A DNA stretch of 64,000 bases from Desmodesmus armatus (taxonomy: Eukaryota > Chlorophyta > Chlorophyceae > Sphaeropleales > Scenedesmaceae). The notes under the pieces were generated by a model. It searched no databases, was not told where the DNA came from, and was given only the letters and a program-made list of their open reading frames with translations. The stretch spans positions 62,001 to 126,000 of the forward strand of contig VIIQ02000049.1 of the NCBI GenBank assembly GCA_007449985.2, written 5' to 3'. Within the stretch, counting starts at the first letter, position 1, and every line of letters starts with the position of its first letter. The position numbers and the translations under genes were made by a program. This document shows positions 22,750 to 37,700 of this stretch, one piece after another.

Positions 22750-25700
22750 ATGAACTTTCCTCAGCAGCTCACCCGTGCCACTCAGCAGGTATGAACGAGG
22801 TAGCAGGATCATCCTAGGCCTCTCTCAGTACACCAATGGTCCCAACCCCTGGCCTTGCCACCTGCTGCAGGCCTGCTATGGTGTTGCGCAAGCATACGGC
22901 TTCCAGGTGCTGAATGCAGCTGGCGAGCATGAGGTGAGAAGCTGCCCTTGGTTCCTGCCTGTGCCTCATCTCATCCATTTGGATATCATTATTTATTAGC
23001 AGCACATCATTCAACTCCACTTGACGCGGCCTCGCTGCCGTGCAGATGTCCTGGGTCCCTGCCACTGCTGGCGTGGCAGCAGACCAGCTGTCGGCGCTGC
23101 TGCGGGACGCACTGGCCAGAAGGGCCGCAGTGCACGGGGCCCAGGCGCAGCAGCAACAGCAGGATGCCATCGCCATGGATCACGTCTGGCAGACTGCGAT
23201 ATGTGACGTGCATGCTGAGTATTTTGAAGAATACTACCGCTGGAAAGGCAACCTGTGCCTCCCGGTGAGCCTGCCATGCAGCAGTGTCCAGCCACAACAA
23301 TGCCGGCAGGAGTGTTGGCCCGTAGTAGAAGGCTGCCACCAGTGCCAGCAATGTGTGTGCCCAGCATCAACAGCACCAACACCGAAACGAGTCAGTGGTC
23401 AGGCCATCCAGTAGCTGCGCTGCATGCGGCGTCTGCATCAGCACCGACCTCCCTAAACCCCACCCGCAGCCGTCCCTGACAAAGTAGTCATGTGCCGTGT
23501 GCATTGTTGCCTTGCAGCACCCTGAGCAGCAGCAGCACCAAGACGCCAAGGGCGGCCAAGCATCGCACACCATGACGCGCCAGCTGCCAGATCAACAGCA
23601 GGTCCTGCAGAAGCTTCTTGAGCTGTCCCTGCAGTTCTGCATCTACACAGAGGCAGCCAACCTGCGCCATACGCCGCACATGCTGTTCCTGATTTACTAC
23701 ATCATGAGGAGCAGCAGCAAGTTCAACAAGGTGGGGCCTTGCTTCGGCCAACTGCTGGCAGAGCACGACAGCTGTCTGCTGTGGTGTCCATCCCAGTGCG
23801 CAGTCTTACAGGGACCAAGGGGCTGCCTTGTCAATTGACCACATGGCTACCATCATGCGGTTGGTCATGTGTGTGCATGTATTATGCGGCTGCAGCTGCT
23901 GTCAGACTGCTATGCCCGGCAGGGTCAGCAGGCTCCCCATACCCATTGGCAGCTGGTTGCGCAGCGTGCCCCAAGTGTGTTAGGCATAGAGGATACATGT
24001 GTAGCTAGCATGCAGTAAACGTGTCAACCACATGCATAATAGCATAGTGTGATTGCCCCTGCGTGTCCATGCACCCTCGCTGCTGCAGTTGCTTTTGGAG
24101 GGGTACCAGCCCGGCCAGCAGCTGCCGCACACGCACTGGCTGTTCTGGGCAAGGCTGCCAGCTGACGACTTCCCTGCAGCACCCATTGCCAGCCTGCTAC
24201 AAAAACAGCGGGAAAAGAAGCAGCAGCAGCTGTTGTTGCAGCAACAGCAGGGGCAGAAAGCAGAGCAGCAGCACAAGCAAGAGCAGGAGCAGGAGCCCCA
24301 CAGGGATGTCCTGCCTGGGGCCTGCTGCATCACCACCCTGCTGTGCAGCATGGTGCAGCAGCTGTCGGATGCAGTGCCAGATGCCTTCCAAGGCTCCGCG
24401 GGCCAGGCTCGCGAGTCAAAGCAGCAGGCTGCCTTGGAGGCTGCCGCCATTGGCATGCAGGCCAGCGTGCAGCACCACCACAAAGCATGGATCGGGGCCC
24501 AACTGCAGGACGTCTGCAGGCCCGACTGGCGGCAGCAGCAGCAGACATACCTGAGCGTGGTGAGTGGTACAGTGGGACATCGTCACGTTGACTGGCTGTT
24601 TCAGGTCCTTGCATCCCACAACCTGCATGAATCGCTGCATGCCTGACAACTTGAGTATCCTGTGCAACGACACAAGGGTGGCCTTCAGTGTCAGTCATAG
24701 GTACTGTTGGTGACTGGGGCTGGATCTGGTGGTGCCTGGCAGCTTCTTACTGCAGGCCGGGGACACTCCCCACTCAGCTCACAGCTCTTTCCATGGAGTG
24801 ATGTCAGCTTACAGCCGACAAGCTATGAGTACTACCACACACAGGCAGCAAGCACACCCTGCTGTCCTGCTTCCTGCCGCCTGCCAGGTTGTTCAGCCGC
24901 TGTTCTTCTTCCTGGCGGAGCAGATTGACTTGGCGGGCCAGCAGGCAGAGGAGGAACCCGCCCTGCGCATCGCCTACGATGACGTGAACGAGAGCTGCTG
25001 CAGCCCCAAGGCAGTGTACAAGTTGCTTGACGCGCTGAAGGGGCAGTACAGCAACAGCAGCACAACTGGGCAGCAGCCAGCCGCAGCTGGCCAGGCGCCA
25101 GCGGAGGACCTCTGGCAGGCGCTGCAGCAGGCAAGTGATATTGCAGACAGCTGTCCTTGTGGTATGTTGCACATAACAGAACGGCATTGTGCAAGAAGGA
25201 GTGCTGGCACAAATAGCACTAGTCAAGACAGCAAGAGGGTGGGAGCTGCTTTTCTCAGCTGACTGGCCTTCCTTGCAGTGCACGGTGGAGATACTAGTAT
25301 CTCCGCACGGTGCGGACTGACCCCCGTGACTGACAGAGGGTGGGCGTCATGAGCAGGCAATGGCTACTGTCTGTGTGAGACTGACACTGGTTGAGTGTGT
25401 GTGTTCAGGTGATGGACCCCACAGCCAAGCCTGGCAATGAGTCTCCCCCTGTGCCAGCCTGGAAGCGATTGTTTGGTGGCAGGAAGACTGAGCTACCTGA
25501 GAACGTCAAGAACAGGTGTGCTCAACCCTACACTCTGCCGCCACATCCCACACAATCAAGCCTTGGGCTCTGCGACCACCTGCTGTGACAACAGTTTGTT
25601 GCGTACAGGCAGCAACAGCACTGTCTGTACGGTGTGCCTGTGCACACCCCGCTGCCGTGCTGTCTGCACCACCTCGCTTTGTTCCAACCTGCAGCTCAAA

Positions 25701-28700
25701 AAGCAGCTGGGCTGGGAGGGTCAGAATTCGTTGAGTCCCGTCACACAGAACAAGCAGTGCGGTGTGTCGATGCTGTGTTTCTCGCTACCCCTACAACAGG
25801 TACCCCCGGGACCAGAAACGGCTGGACATACTCAGCCAGCTGGACCAAGTCATGCCGGCTGCTCCCACTCCTGGTGCGGCCTCAGCCAGCAGTCAACCGG
25901 CCAGCACGCTCACCATCAACCGGAATAAGTTGCTGGTCCGTGAGGCCACGCCACTGCATGAGGTGGGAGTGCATGCATTTGCTGGCTGTGTCGCTGTCCG
26001 TCTGTGCTGTGTGTGTATTTGTGTGTAGACATAACAGGACAAAAATCACCACCCGAGCAGGTAAAGCGCGCTGTCTGAGTGCATTAGCACATGCAGCAGC
26101 ACTGGAAGCGAATTAAATCACAGGGTATGTTACACATGGGCATTGTTGTGCGTCACAAGCCGCGGAACTAAATCGTTTGCCATCACAAGCACACTTATGT
26201 GTACTGGCCTATCTGTCCGGCCTGCTGCCGCAGGTGTATGCGCGTGCCAAGCATGGTGCGGACTGGTGGGCGGCCAACATGTTCCGGCACAAGACCTACG
26301 TTGAGGCGCGCAGTGTGGCCAACCCCTTCATTGCCTTCTGGCGGGTGTACGCCTTCCACGCAGTGCTGCTGACAGCCATGGCTTCGCTGGTGAGTGCATG
26401 TGACTTGCTGGGAGCCAAGCAAGTTCAGCAGGACATGAGCAGTGGCAGATGCAACCACATACAGTGTATCGGTGTCAGCCACACATTTGCGTTGAGTGAC
26501 ATGCAAGCAGTGTCGCCAGTGGGGTTTGCTAGAGCACCAGTTTTGCCAGTTCTCTGTTGCAGCTCTCACTCACACACTGCAAACTGGCTTGCAAGCTAGA
26601 CAATAGCAGTCCCATCTGGCAGGTGCTGTGTGGGGTCAGCGCCAAGGTGTCACTGCTATGCTGTGTGTTGCCGCTTGCAGTCGTATGTGTGGCACGAGAG
26701 GGATGTGACTGCGTGGTTTCCTTGGCTCAAGGTGGTGGCTGCGCTGCTGTTGAGCACCGTGACAGACGCAGTCATGAGGATGTGGCGCGCAGCTGCTCAT
26801 CTGGTGCTGCTGCTCTACAGGATACCTGTCAAGCGCAAGGTGCGAGCATGCACAGGAGCATGGCACACGCAGCAACCAATTTGGGGCCCATATTTTTGCA
26901 CACTTTGTGCACAGGCTCCTTCAGTTGTGTTGACTGGGAGGTCCACCTGCTGCCAGCCAGCATTGCCTGAACAGCGTCCCCCACCCGGTGATATTGTCAT
27001 GTGTTGCCCCTTCTGTCATACGTTCAACACGTGTGCGGACTGTGCAGTCTTGCTTGCAACATGCGCAACCAGTACTCCGGGTATTTGTGTGCTCACAAAC
27101 CCTTGGTGTTCCTGCTACCCCAGGTTGGCCAAAAGTGGAAGTCGCTGAACCCCTTCCCGCCAGGCGGCTACAGCATTGCCGCAGGAAAGGTTCTCCTGAT
27201 GCTTCTGTGGCTGGCCTGGACGGCTCTCCTTGCCGTGGCCGTCATCCCAGTCATGCTCGGCATCCCGCTGGCCTTCTCAGCCGGTTTGGATCACCTGGTA
27301 CAGAAGCGGCTCCTCTGGCTGGCCCCTGCACTGGCGCACGCCGTGCTGATCTGGGGCAGGGCAGTGCTTTGCCAACGGCCCGGCTACACCAGCAGCCTGT
27401 GGCAAGACCTCACCCGGAAATTCACCAGGCCAGCCAAGGGCTCTGAGGGGCTTGACGCGGCCCTGGGCAAGGCAGGCAGCACGGGTGGCCGCGCCCACTG
27501 TGCCGCTGACCCTGCCATTGACGCGCTGTTCTTCCCGGCGTCCAACCTGGTGATTGACAAGAGCCGCTGGATGCGCAACGCTGGGCTATGGGTGTTGGTG
27601 TTTGTGCTGAAGGTGGCCTTTGAGCTGCCCCTCGTGGTGTACCCCCTGGTGTCACTCATCAGCGAGGTGAGAAGAAGGGGCTGATAGTGGCCTCGAAGTG
27701 TCCGCAGCACCGGTGGGACATGCTGGCGATGGTGGCAGTATGTATCATGCTCGCAACCCACTGCCAGAGTGGAAAAGGGGAGTCCTCACTGAAATGGCTG
27801 TCGCTTTGCAGATCTTTTTCAGGCCTTGCACAGAGGTGTCTCCTGGCAACCAGCCGGCAGTGCAAGCTCGTCCTCTGCATGTGTCACACAGCAGTCAAAC
27901 AGCGGCTTCCTGGCGAGGAGCTGCTGAGCTTCAGGACGTCATAATTGACATGTGAACCAAAAGTATAATTTGTGCTTTTCCTGTTGCAGATTGTTGGTGG
28001 ACCCAACAGCTTCATAGATCGCGCTTTGGAGGTGGGCTGGCGTAGCGCCACGGCATCAGATATAATTGAGGCAGTCAGCCATGCGACTGTGGCGACGGCA
28101 CTTGCTGTGCCCGTGATCCTGCTGAGCTTTTCAGACACAGGCCTCATCTTCAGCCTCGTAGGAGCGGCAGTGTCGGCCCTGGAAGGGTTCAGCAAGGGTG
28201 TGGGCAGCATCAAGTGAGTGGTGCCCATGGCCCCTGTGCCTGTTGCTTGCAGCCTTCTGGCCATGCAAACTGCAGCACCCCAACACAGGGGCATGGCGTT
28301 GCAAGGCCGGCTATTGCGCTGTGCACGTCGACCCAGAGGCAAGGCATGAATCAAAACATGCAGCCTCTTTTCCAGCAAGCCTGCCTGTGCAACGCAGCTT
28401 CACGACATCAAAACACCCTGAATTGCTTGATATGCGTTGTGTGCTTGCAGGACCTGGTCCCAGATGGTGTCCCGCTTTGAGTCCTTGCTGCAGTGCTACC
28501 AGCAGCACTGTGTGTCACGCAGCGCCACTTTGCTGCACCTGCACAAACTCGACGAGCTGTCAGTGCAGGAGGTGCGCGGTCCAGCCAGGGGGCTTGGACC
28601 CAGCACCTGTCATAGTGTGTCTTGCTGTGCTGTGCTGACTTTCAAAGAGCGTTGTGGGCGCCGTTTTCCATTTCACGCTGCAGCAACTAGGCACACAATC

Positions 28701-31700
28701 AGCAATATTCTTGATCTTTTGCAGCCGGTGCTCATTGCATACGCTCATCTGCAAGCAAGCATGTGTGTCTATGTTATGCATTCGCGTAGCATATTCCCAA
28801 ATGTCTCAAGTGAGTTTGAGCTGTGTGGCTGCCTTTTGCCAGGTGTCCATGTCGGCGCTGGCAGCTGGTTGGAACGCGCTGGTGCTGGACCTTCGTGAGC
28901 GTGACCTGCTCAACAACAGGGAGCTGGCCGCCCTCACTTTTGAACACCTGCAGCTCACAGAAAGCCAGAAGTTGAAACTCAGGGAGCTGCCACATGTAGG
29001 ACAATTGGGGCTCACCTCAGTGCTGCCTGCAAGGTGGGACCACACCAATGCCAGGCGGGTGCGTTTCCATTGCAGTTACTTCAAGGCAGCTGTTTGCAGT
29101 TGGCGCGTTTTTCCCCCCTGCAGTTGTGTCAGTAAATGCAAACACGCTCTGATTCATGGCTGACTCTCGCTTGGAAGGTTGCATGCATCCTTGCCATGCG
29201 TGACGGCCTTATCAGCGCAGCTGCTGCCGGCAGCACAGAAGCATGCGCTGACCGTGGAAGAAGCTGTAGATGTCCTGCTGCGCCCTGGTGATTGGTCAGA
29301 ATACACTTGGCGGTAATCACCCTGACTGAACGCACATGCGGGTCACACATGAACAGACCGATTACGTGCAGACACTGTCGTTGTGGCTGCAGGTGCTTCA
29401 TGGCTGGTGCTGTGCCTGACCTGGCCTCCGGCTCAGCCGGGTCTGCCCACCACTTGTGGGTGGGCCGCATGGCATATGGCTGGCTGCTGTGGGTGGTGTG
29501 GCAGGCGGGGCTGCTGTACAACAACAATGATGTCAGCGTAAGTTGCGGCTGTGCTGTTGTTCTTGTGCATGTGCCCCATCATTACCTTAGTGCAACAAGG
29601 CAGTGTCCCTGACATCTCGTTTGACTCATGTTATGAGTGTTGCTCAGTCTTGTTGGTTGGACCTTGTTGTGTCAGTATGCTGGTGCGTGCTTGCTGCTTG
29701 CAGGAAGGGAACAGAGAGACAAGAGAAGGTGAAGCCAAGGCCAACCTACAGCACCTCACAAACCTAAGGCTCCTGCACCCGCCAAGGTCCCGGGAGCAGA
29801 TTGAGCGGTGGCAGGCAATGCTGTCCGAGGCGATTGCGCTGCTCAAGCTGCTCAGCTCAGCCAGCACCACCCCCAGCAACACACCAGAGGCTGCTGCAGC
29901 TGTGGTGAGGGCCCAGCGGCTGCCAGCGGCAACATCGCAGGCCAAGCCCAGTGGTCTGTTGCATGGGGTACCGCAGGATGACAAGAAGAAGCGGGAGGTG
30001 TGGAGGGAGCTGAGCAGCCGTGTCTACCGCCTGCTGGAGCTGCTCGACAAGGAGGTGGGTTGGTCAGCTGCTGCTGCACTGCGGCTTGCTCTTCAACGTC
30101 ACTTTTGGCAAGGCAATGCTGCAGGTGTGAGAAAGGCCATCTTTCTGAGCTTTTTGTTACATTGTTGGCTGCTTCCCTCAAAACCTGGCCATCACAGTGT
30201 TCTTTGCATGCCACCCCTAGCGCTCGTGACATCACTCAGCGTGACATCTACCCACACGGCAACACTACTACGGGGCACCATGCAAGCACTGGCCACACAC
30301 GCTGACATGTGTCCCTGCTGGTTGGCCTGTGGTTGCTTGCTGTCACGTCCTTGCAGCTGTTTCAGGTGGAGAAGCTGCAAGGCAAGTCGGGCATCACAGG
30401 GCCCGGTGCCAGCAGCAGTGGTGGTGGTCTCCTGTCCATGCTGTGCGGCCACCGTGAGGCCGACATGACCCCCGCTGAGTCCAAGGAAGCCCGGACGGCA
30501 CTGGAAGCCCTGCGCAAGCGCTGGGAACAGCTCAAGGACGATGCCAAGCGAGGCCTGGCCCCACAGCAGACGCAGCGCTTCAACATGACCCCCGCGCAGC
30601 CCCAGGCGGACCAGGACAAGCTGCGGGGGCAGGTGCTGGAGCACATCGCGTTGGTGGGGCAGGTGTCAGAGGGCCCTGGGCAGGTCTGCCGCTGGCTGAC
30701 AGACGTGCTGACCATGTTTGCGGGCGACACCGTGCCTGCAGATGCGGAGGCAACCCGCTTCATTTTGGACTTTGCCAGCAGCCTGCATGATCCCGGCCTC
30801 GGCGTTGCGCCCAGCATCGATGCCATGCCATCCCTGACAACACTGGTGCCTCATTACGATGTGAGCGCACGCTATCAATGCGCTGCTCGCAGTGTGCATG
30901 CCAACAAGCATGACTCCAGGACTGCACCTTGTGTTCATGCCGTAGCAGGGAGCTTGCTTGCTGTCATATGCCAGCACTGCCATGCACCCAGCATCACAAT
31001 GCCGCCCTTGTTTCCCTGGCGAACAGCACAACCTGCGGCAGATGGTTGCTTTTTTGGTCCGGGCACTGGGCACCTCCTGGTATAGGGGTGTTAGGCGATC
31101 TCATTGGTGAGGCCCCCGGCAGTTGGGTTCGCCTGATTGCACTGTGTGTGGCCAGCCAGTGGGATTACGGCCCCGCCCCCCCTGGTAAATCTAAAAACAA
31201 AAAAATGGTTGCAAATGATTTACTGTCCTCTTGTCTCTATTGCAAATGATTCACTGTCCTGCCGTCTCTGCTGTGCAGGAGGACGTGCTGTATGCGCTGA
31301 GCCAGGGTGACGCCATGCAGGACCTGGGTGTGGGGGACCTGTCAGAGCTGGAGCGCGGCAGCAGGGCCAAGATGCTGTACCTCATGAGTGACGAGGGCGG
31401 CGCGACACCCACCCTGGCCTACCTGCGCAGCGTGTACAACACGCCTGGCCATGCGCGCACGCAGTGGGCCAACTTTGTGGAGCGTGTGAAGGACCTAGCA
31501 GCTGCACAGGGAATCAAGGATGTGCCTAAGATTGTTGAGGAGGTGAGGCAGGGCTGTGCTGGCCAGCTACTGGCTACCAAGTCACGCATCTATGCTGGCT
31601 CCTCAGTGGCTAGTGCGATTTGTGGTGTACCGGCACATGTATGATAGAGACCTGGCGGCCGCGCCGTGCTTGCACCCGCCCCAGCCTCACAACTCATGGA

Positions 31701-34700
31701 TGACTTACGGTATCGGACACTGCGTGTCATTCCTGTACTACTTCCACTTCTCAGATTGTGCAGCATGAGCAGTGTTGCTGCCACTGAGATGTGTATTTGC
31801 AGCCGAAGCTTTGGCTCCTGGGTGGGTTGACAGTGACCCTGACGCTAACCCTGCTGGCAGCTGTGTGATGGTTTGACGATTTGACGGCTTTAGAGGTTTG
31901 GGCTGGGGTTTCCTGTCGAGTCACACATAGGGGTGTCGGCCACACACATACCCGTCATGCCATGTGTCTGATTTGCTTGCTGTGTGGCTGCGCAGTACCA
32001 CTTCCTCCCTGGTGGGCCGCTGCACTCCCTGAAGCTGGAGCTGCTGCTGTGGGCCAGCTGGCGAGGGCAGCTGCTGGCACGCACAGTGCGGGGCCTCATG
32101 AGCTACAGGGCCGCCCTGGAGGCGCTGGCAGCGTACGAAAACCCGCTCCTCATGCCGGCTGCGCAGCAGCGGCAGCTGGACGGGCTGGAAGAGGAGGAGA
32201 AGAGGCTGGTACACCAGGGCCAACAGCTGAAGCAGCGGCTGGAGAAGGTGGAAAAGCTTCAGCTGGAGGAGCTGGACAGGCTTCAGCTTGACAGCACACA
32301 GATAGGCCGGCTTCAAGAGGCAATGAAGGATGCACACAAGCAGGAGCTTGATGTGCAGGATGATAAGCTGAAAGCCTTGAGGAAGGATCTGCTGCCGCTG
32401 CAGCAGCAGCGGCAGCACTGTGATGCACTCAGGGGCATGCTGCTTGACGATCTGGTGGACTCCAAGTACCACCTGGTGGTCAGCAGCCAGAACTTTGGTG
32501 TGTTTGCCCAGCTAGCCTCCAAGGAGTCAAACAAGGACATGAAGGCTGCCTGGCTGGTACAAAGCATACACAAGCTGCGCAGCAAGCACGACCGGCTGAA
32601 GGTGTGTCCTGGCGACAGCAAATCCTGGTGGCTATTGCATGATGGTTTGTGAGAGAGCTTGGTCGGAGCAGGAGCCACTTGGTCCAGGCCTGGTAGTGCT
32701 GTAGACACATTGCTGCTGGCTGTGTGCTTGTTTGTCCACCACACCATGTCCTGGCGCTGTTTCTTTTCCTAATGGTCTTGCTGCTTCTTGCACTGCCTGC
32801 AGGTGGCCTACATAGACAAGCAGGAGTTGGCCGCTGCTAGTGTGCCTGGCCGCAAGGTTGAGCTGTTCAGGCATGCCTCAGTGCTGCTGGCCAGCAAACG
32901 TCAGCAGTGGCTGGCGGCAGCGTCGGGGCTGCCGCAGCAGACCGAGGCTTACAGGTGAGGCGGAAGCTGCACATTTAGGCATGAGCAGATTGTGTGCTCT
33001 GCAAGGTGTGCAGATGCCAAGCACCAACAGTAATCTTCTGTGAGGTTGGCAACCAGGGTTGCCATGGCAACTTATGTGGAAAATCACTTGCCCCGACAGG
33101 GTGACGGTTGGTAGAAAGACTTCCATGGCGCCACAATGCTTCCCGGGACAAGCTGTCTTACAAAAGTGGTACTTCGTGTACTGGGCACCACTTGATTACT
33201 GCACACTTCACGCCGCTTGATGCATGCTATCACTGGTGATATCACAGCTGAATCAGCAATCATCCACTGCTGCATTCCTAAGAAGACATGTAGCTCGTCA
33301 ACTCGCAGGTGCACCATGCGAGCATGCTTGTGTCACTTGACAAGCCTTGGGCCACTGCTGGCGGCATTGGAGGCAATGCAACTTCCAGCAGGGTCCTGTG
33401 CTCAGCACATTGACAGTGTCGCATCTTTTTTGTTTGTTGGTTTGCCGCATCTGACTCTGCATGCTGCAGGGTGCTACTGCCGATCAACTTTGAGTCCGCG
33501 CGCGGTGTGGTGATTGGTGAGGGCAAGCCCGAGAACCAGAACCATGCCGTGGTGTTCTGCCCTGGCGAGGCGCTGCAGACCATCGACTGCAACCAGGACA
33601 ACATCGTGGCAGAGGGCCTGAAGCTGCGCAACCTACTTGCTGAGCTGCTGCCTGAAGGCTGGGACCAGCCACACCCCCGCTCACGCCCTACGATATCACA
33701 GATGCTGCGGCTGGGCTCGCTGCGCTTGATGGGCATGCACCGCAGTGCAGCGGCTGATACTGGCCCGATTGGCAACATGGCGCTGCTGCAGCAGGTGATC
33801 TGCTTTGTCCCTTGTGCCGCCAAGGCAGTGCTTGGGAAGCAGCATGTGGGTTGGCTTGAGGTTGTCCTTTGGGCCATCTGTTGAGGTGGATGTTGCGTGT
33901 GTTGAATCTCACAACTGACTATGTGGACCCAGCAAAACAAGGCCATAGGCGTCATACATCTCATGCAGGCAAAGCAAGGCTATGTTTGATTGCCAGGAGC
34001 TCACCAACTGTTTTTTTGTATGTTTGCATGTTGGGACGTTCATTTGCTGGTGCTGTCGCAGGTGTCCCGAGGCAAGGGCCGCATCGCCCTTGTGGGCTTC
34101 AGGGAGTGGATCTTCAGTGAGGACTCTGGTGCTCTGGCTGAGTTTGCTGCTGCGACCGAGCGCAGCTTTGGCACCACCGTGCAGCGGCTGATGCACAACC
34201 CAGGTGACCACTTGGCCCGTTTGTTGCGTGGTGCACACCGTGGCGGCAGCCACTGCAGCGATTTCAATATGGAATTCAGCACACCTGCAGGACTTGGTCA
34301 AAGAGGATACTGGCGCCACAGCTCAGCATAGCTCTGGTTGACGTAAAGAACACTTGTTGTTGTGCAGGTGCCTGTCGCTTCCACTATGGCCACCCCGACG
34401 TATGGCGCCGCTCGTTTGTGTCGACCTGTGGCGGTGTCAGCAAAGCCAACAAAGGCCTGCACGTCAGCGAGGACGTCTTTGGGGGCTACAACGTCATCCT
34501 GCGGGGCCGTGACATCAAGTACGTCGACTACATGGCTGTGGGCAAGGGGCGTGACATGGGCTTTGAGACCATCAACACCTTCGAGGCTAAGGTGAGCTGG
34601 GGCGTGAGCCGCTAGGGTCTGGCTGTGGCCAGCCAGGCCTCACAATACCCAACCGCGTCCAGCTCACCATGCACTTTGAAAGGTTGCCTGTTTTGGTGTA

Positions 34701-37700
34701 ATATGGCTTCGAAACTTGTAGAACCTCTCTCGCGAGCCCGTGCAGGGGGTTGGTGTTGGGAGCGCACGGGGTGAGGTGTGCAGCTCAGCTCTGAGCCTGG
34801 CTTGCAGGCCCTAGGGCGGGGGTGGTGTCTGTTGTGCTGATTCCATGTTTGTTGTGGCTGGGCTGTCGCACTGTGTGCAGATTGCTGCTGGCAATGGTGA
34901 GCAGGTGCTGAGCCGTGATGTGAGGCGCCTGGCTCACAACATGGACTTCACACGGCTGCTGTCATGGTACCACACGGGTGAGCGCTGCAGCACTTCATGC
35001 ACATTTCCCTACACCCCTCCTACACACTGTCAGCGCACGGTGGTCAAAGGCATGCGTGCGTTGTGCACTGGTGCAAGCACGTGTATCCTGCACACCATCT
35101 CAGTTGGTTGATTACTCGGTGTCAGATGCATCAGCACGTGCTTCACGCACCAGTATCCTGGCAGTCAGGCTGCTGTTGTCTGCTGCCCTCACCCCCATGC
35201 AATCTCCTGTCCGCAGGCAATGGGTTTTTCATCAACACGGCTATCACAATGGTCAACGTGCATGCCGGCTTGTGGGCGTACCTGCTGCTTGCGCTGGACA
35301 AGAACACAAACCCAGAGGTGCAGAAGTACCTGGCAGCCGTGCAGGTCCTGCAGCTGGGCACACTCAGCATCGGCGTGTATGTGTTCACACTGGCTCTGCA
35401 GATAGGGCTGCTCAACAGCCTGTTCACCATTGTGCGCCAGATGCTGCAGGGTGAGTGTGGGTGCAGGTGGCGTCCACGGTTTGGATCTGATGCTGCGATG
35501 CGTCCCTGCCATGGAAGGCACTCAGTGGATGGCATCCCAGCACTGAACATGCAGCTGTGCATGTGTCAAGCACTGCCAGCTGTGCTGCTTGTTGAGCGGT
35601 GTGGGGTGTGGGCGATGCTGCCGAATGCTGTGGGGAAAGCTAGTTGTGTACCCTCTGGGCGGCAGGCCTGATCGACACCCAGGACTGGGATGTCTCTCAC
35701 CAGTCTGCTCAGGCTGCGGCTACCAGCCCCTGCAGCAGCAAGGGTTGAGCTCTACACGGCCACCCTGCGCTTGGCGCAAAGGGCAAGTTGTGTGCTGTGC
35801 ATGGTTGCTTTGCTGTGGCGTGCAGGCTCACTCATGTTCTACATCTTCCGCGCCCAAACAAGTGCCTACAACTTCACGTACGACCTGTTGTTTGGTGGTG
35901 CCAAGTACCTGCCCACTGGGCGCGGCTACAAGCTGGCCCCCACAAGCTTCAAGGACCTGTACAGGCGCTTTGGGCGCTCACACTTCTACTTTGGCGCAGT
36001 GCTGCTGGTGTATGCCGTGGCATGCATAGCAGCAGGCCACATGGGCGGTGCCCAGCTGCTGGTACTGTGGGCGCAGTTCTTGGTTGTGGTCAGCCTGCTG
36101 TATGGGCCCTTCTGGTTCACACCTTTTGCATTCAAGACCCAACTCGTGTCGGTGAGTGGTGCTCCACAGTCAGAGGTCAGGTCAGAAACGGCAACATCAC
36201 CCTGGACAGTGGTATTAGCAAGCCTTATGCATGCTGCACATGCGCCGAGCTCAACTCAGCGTGGTGGCCGCTGCTACATGCGGCCGCTTTGTGCAGGTTG
36301 CTGAGTAGCCGGTGCAACCCTTGCTTTTGCAGTCTGGATGACGTGCGCATCCAAGAAGTTAACATGCTGCACCCCCACACCTGTATGGTGTGGGTGTAAC
36401 ACATACAGTCACACCGATGGCTGCTGACAGGACCACTACCACCACATATGGCCCTGCATGCAGGAGGAGTTTGACAACCTGCAGAAGTGGTTCATGTCAC
36501 CCAGTCCTGAGCCAGCCAACAGCTGGCATGCCTGGAACGCAGAGTCCTGGCGTGCAGCAGGCAATGCTGCCGGCAAGCAGATGGGCCGGCTGGGTGTCTG
36601 TGTGCGTGCACACATACTCAAGCTACCTACGCTTGTCATGGTGCTGGCCGCTGTTGCACGCATGAAGGATGGGGGCAGCAGCGGCCTGCCTAAGTGGGCG
36701 ACGGCACTGATCTTGGCAGGTGGGGAGCTTGTTTGCATCCTGCATGCTCTCTGCGTGCATCCTGCATATGCCTTATCCTGGGCCAGCTGGCCAACTTGCA
36801 CCCTCATGACTGGTTTGCTGCCACCTGGCCAGCCCCATGATGTAGGTGGCACCCGCACTGGTGGTTGGGAGTGCACGTGCCTTCAGTTGGAGCTTGCACA
36901 GCTGCTTCATGAACGTGATCACCCGGTCACGGAGGGCCTCGCAGTGCAGCTAACAACCTGTGTTTGTCTGCCGTGCGCGTTGCCGCAATCCCTGCAGGTG
37001 GTGCGCTGTGGGCCTTCAGTATGATCTTGGTGTCCCGCCATATTGCAGCCCGCACAGCCCTCAAGTCGCAGATGCCGCGCATCCTGAACCTCACCGCCAC
37101 AGTGCTGCTGGCCGGCGGCATAGCGGTGTCCGGCGTGCTCACGAGCGGAGCAAACATACGGTCCCTAAACACACACAGCAACATCTTCTTGGTGTTTTTT
37201 GGGACGGTGCTGCTGCTGAGGCTGCTGCCGCTGGTGTACTACAGTGTGCTGGGCAGGATTGAGGTGCTGCGGGATACCACCAATGGCATATACTACCTGG
37301 CAGACGTGCTGCTGGTGTACTCCCTCAACGGGCTGCGCTTTGTGCTGAGTCTGTTTGACATCATGACCGGTCTGCAGGCACAGCTGCTGTTCAACACAGC
37401 CTATGCACGCCAGGTGAGCTGCCAGCTGTTTGTGATGGATGCTGCAGCCCTCATGCACAGCACCACTCGGTGCCAGGCTGGCTGCTGCCGTGTGATGCGT
37501 GTTGTGTGCAGCACAGTTCCGGCCCATGGACGCAGGCATGGTGGGGCAGGAGAGATCGTGAACTGGCTGCAATTGATTTCAACCAACAGCTGTCTGGGGT
37601 GTTGTTGAAGAGGCAGGACAGTGCTCGGAAGGCATGCACCGGGCTGACACGGGTGTGCCTGTGCCTGCTGCCCGGTTGCAGGTCATGGCAGATGCTAACC

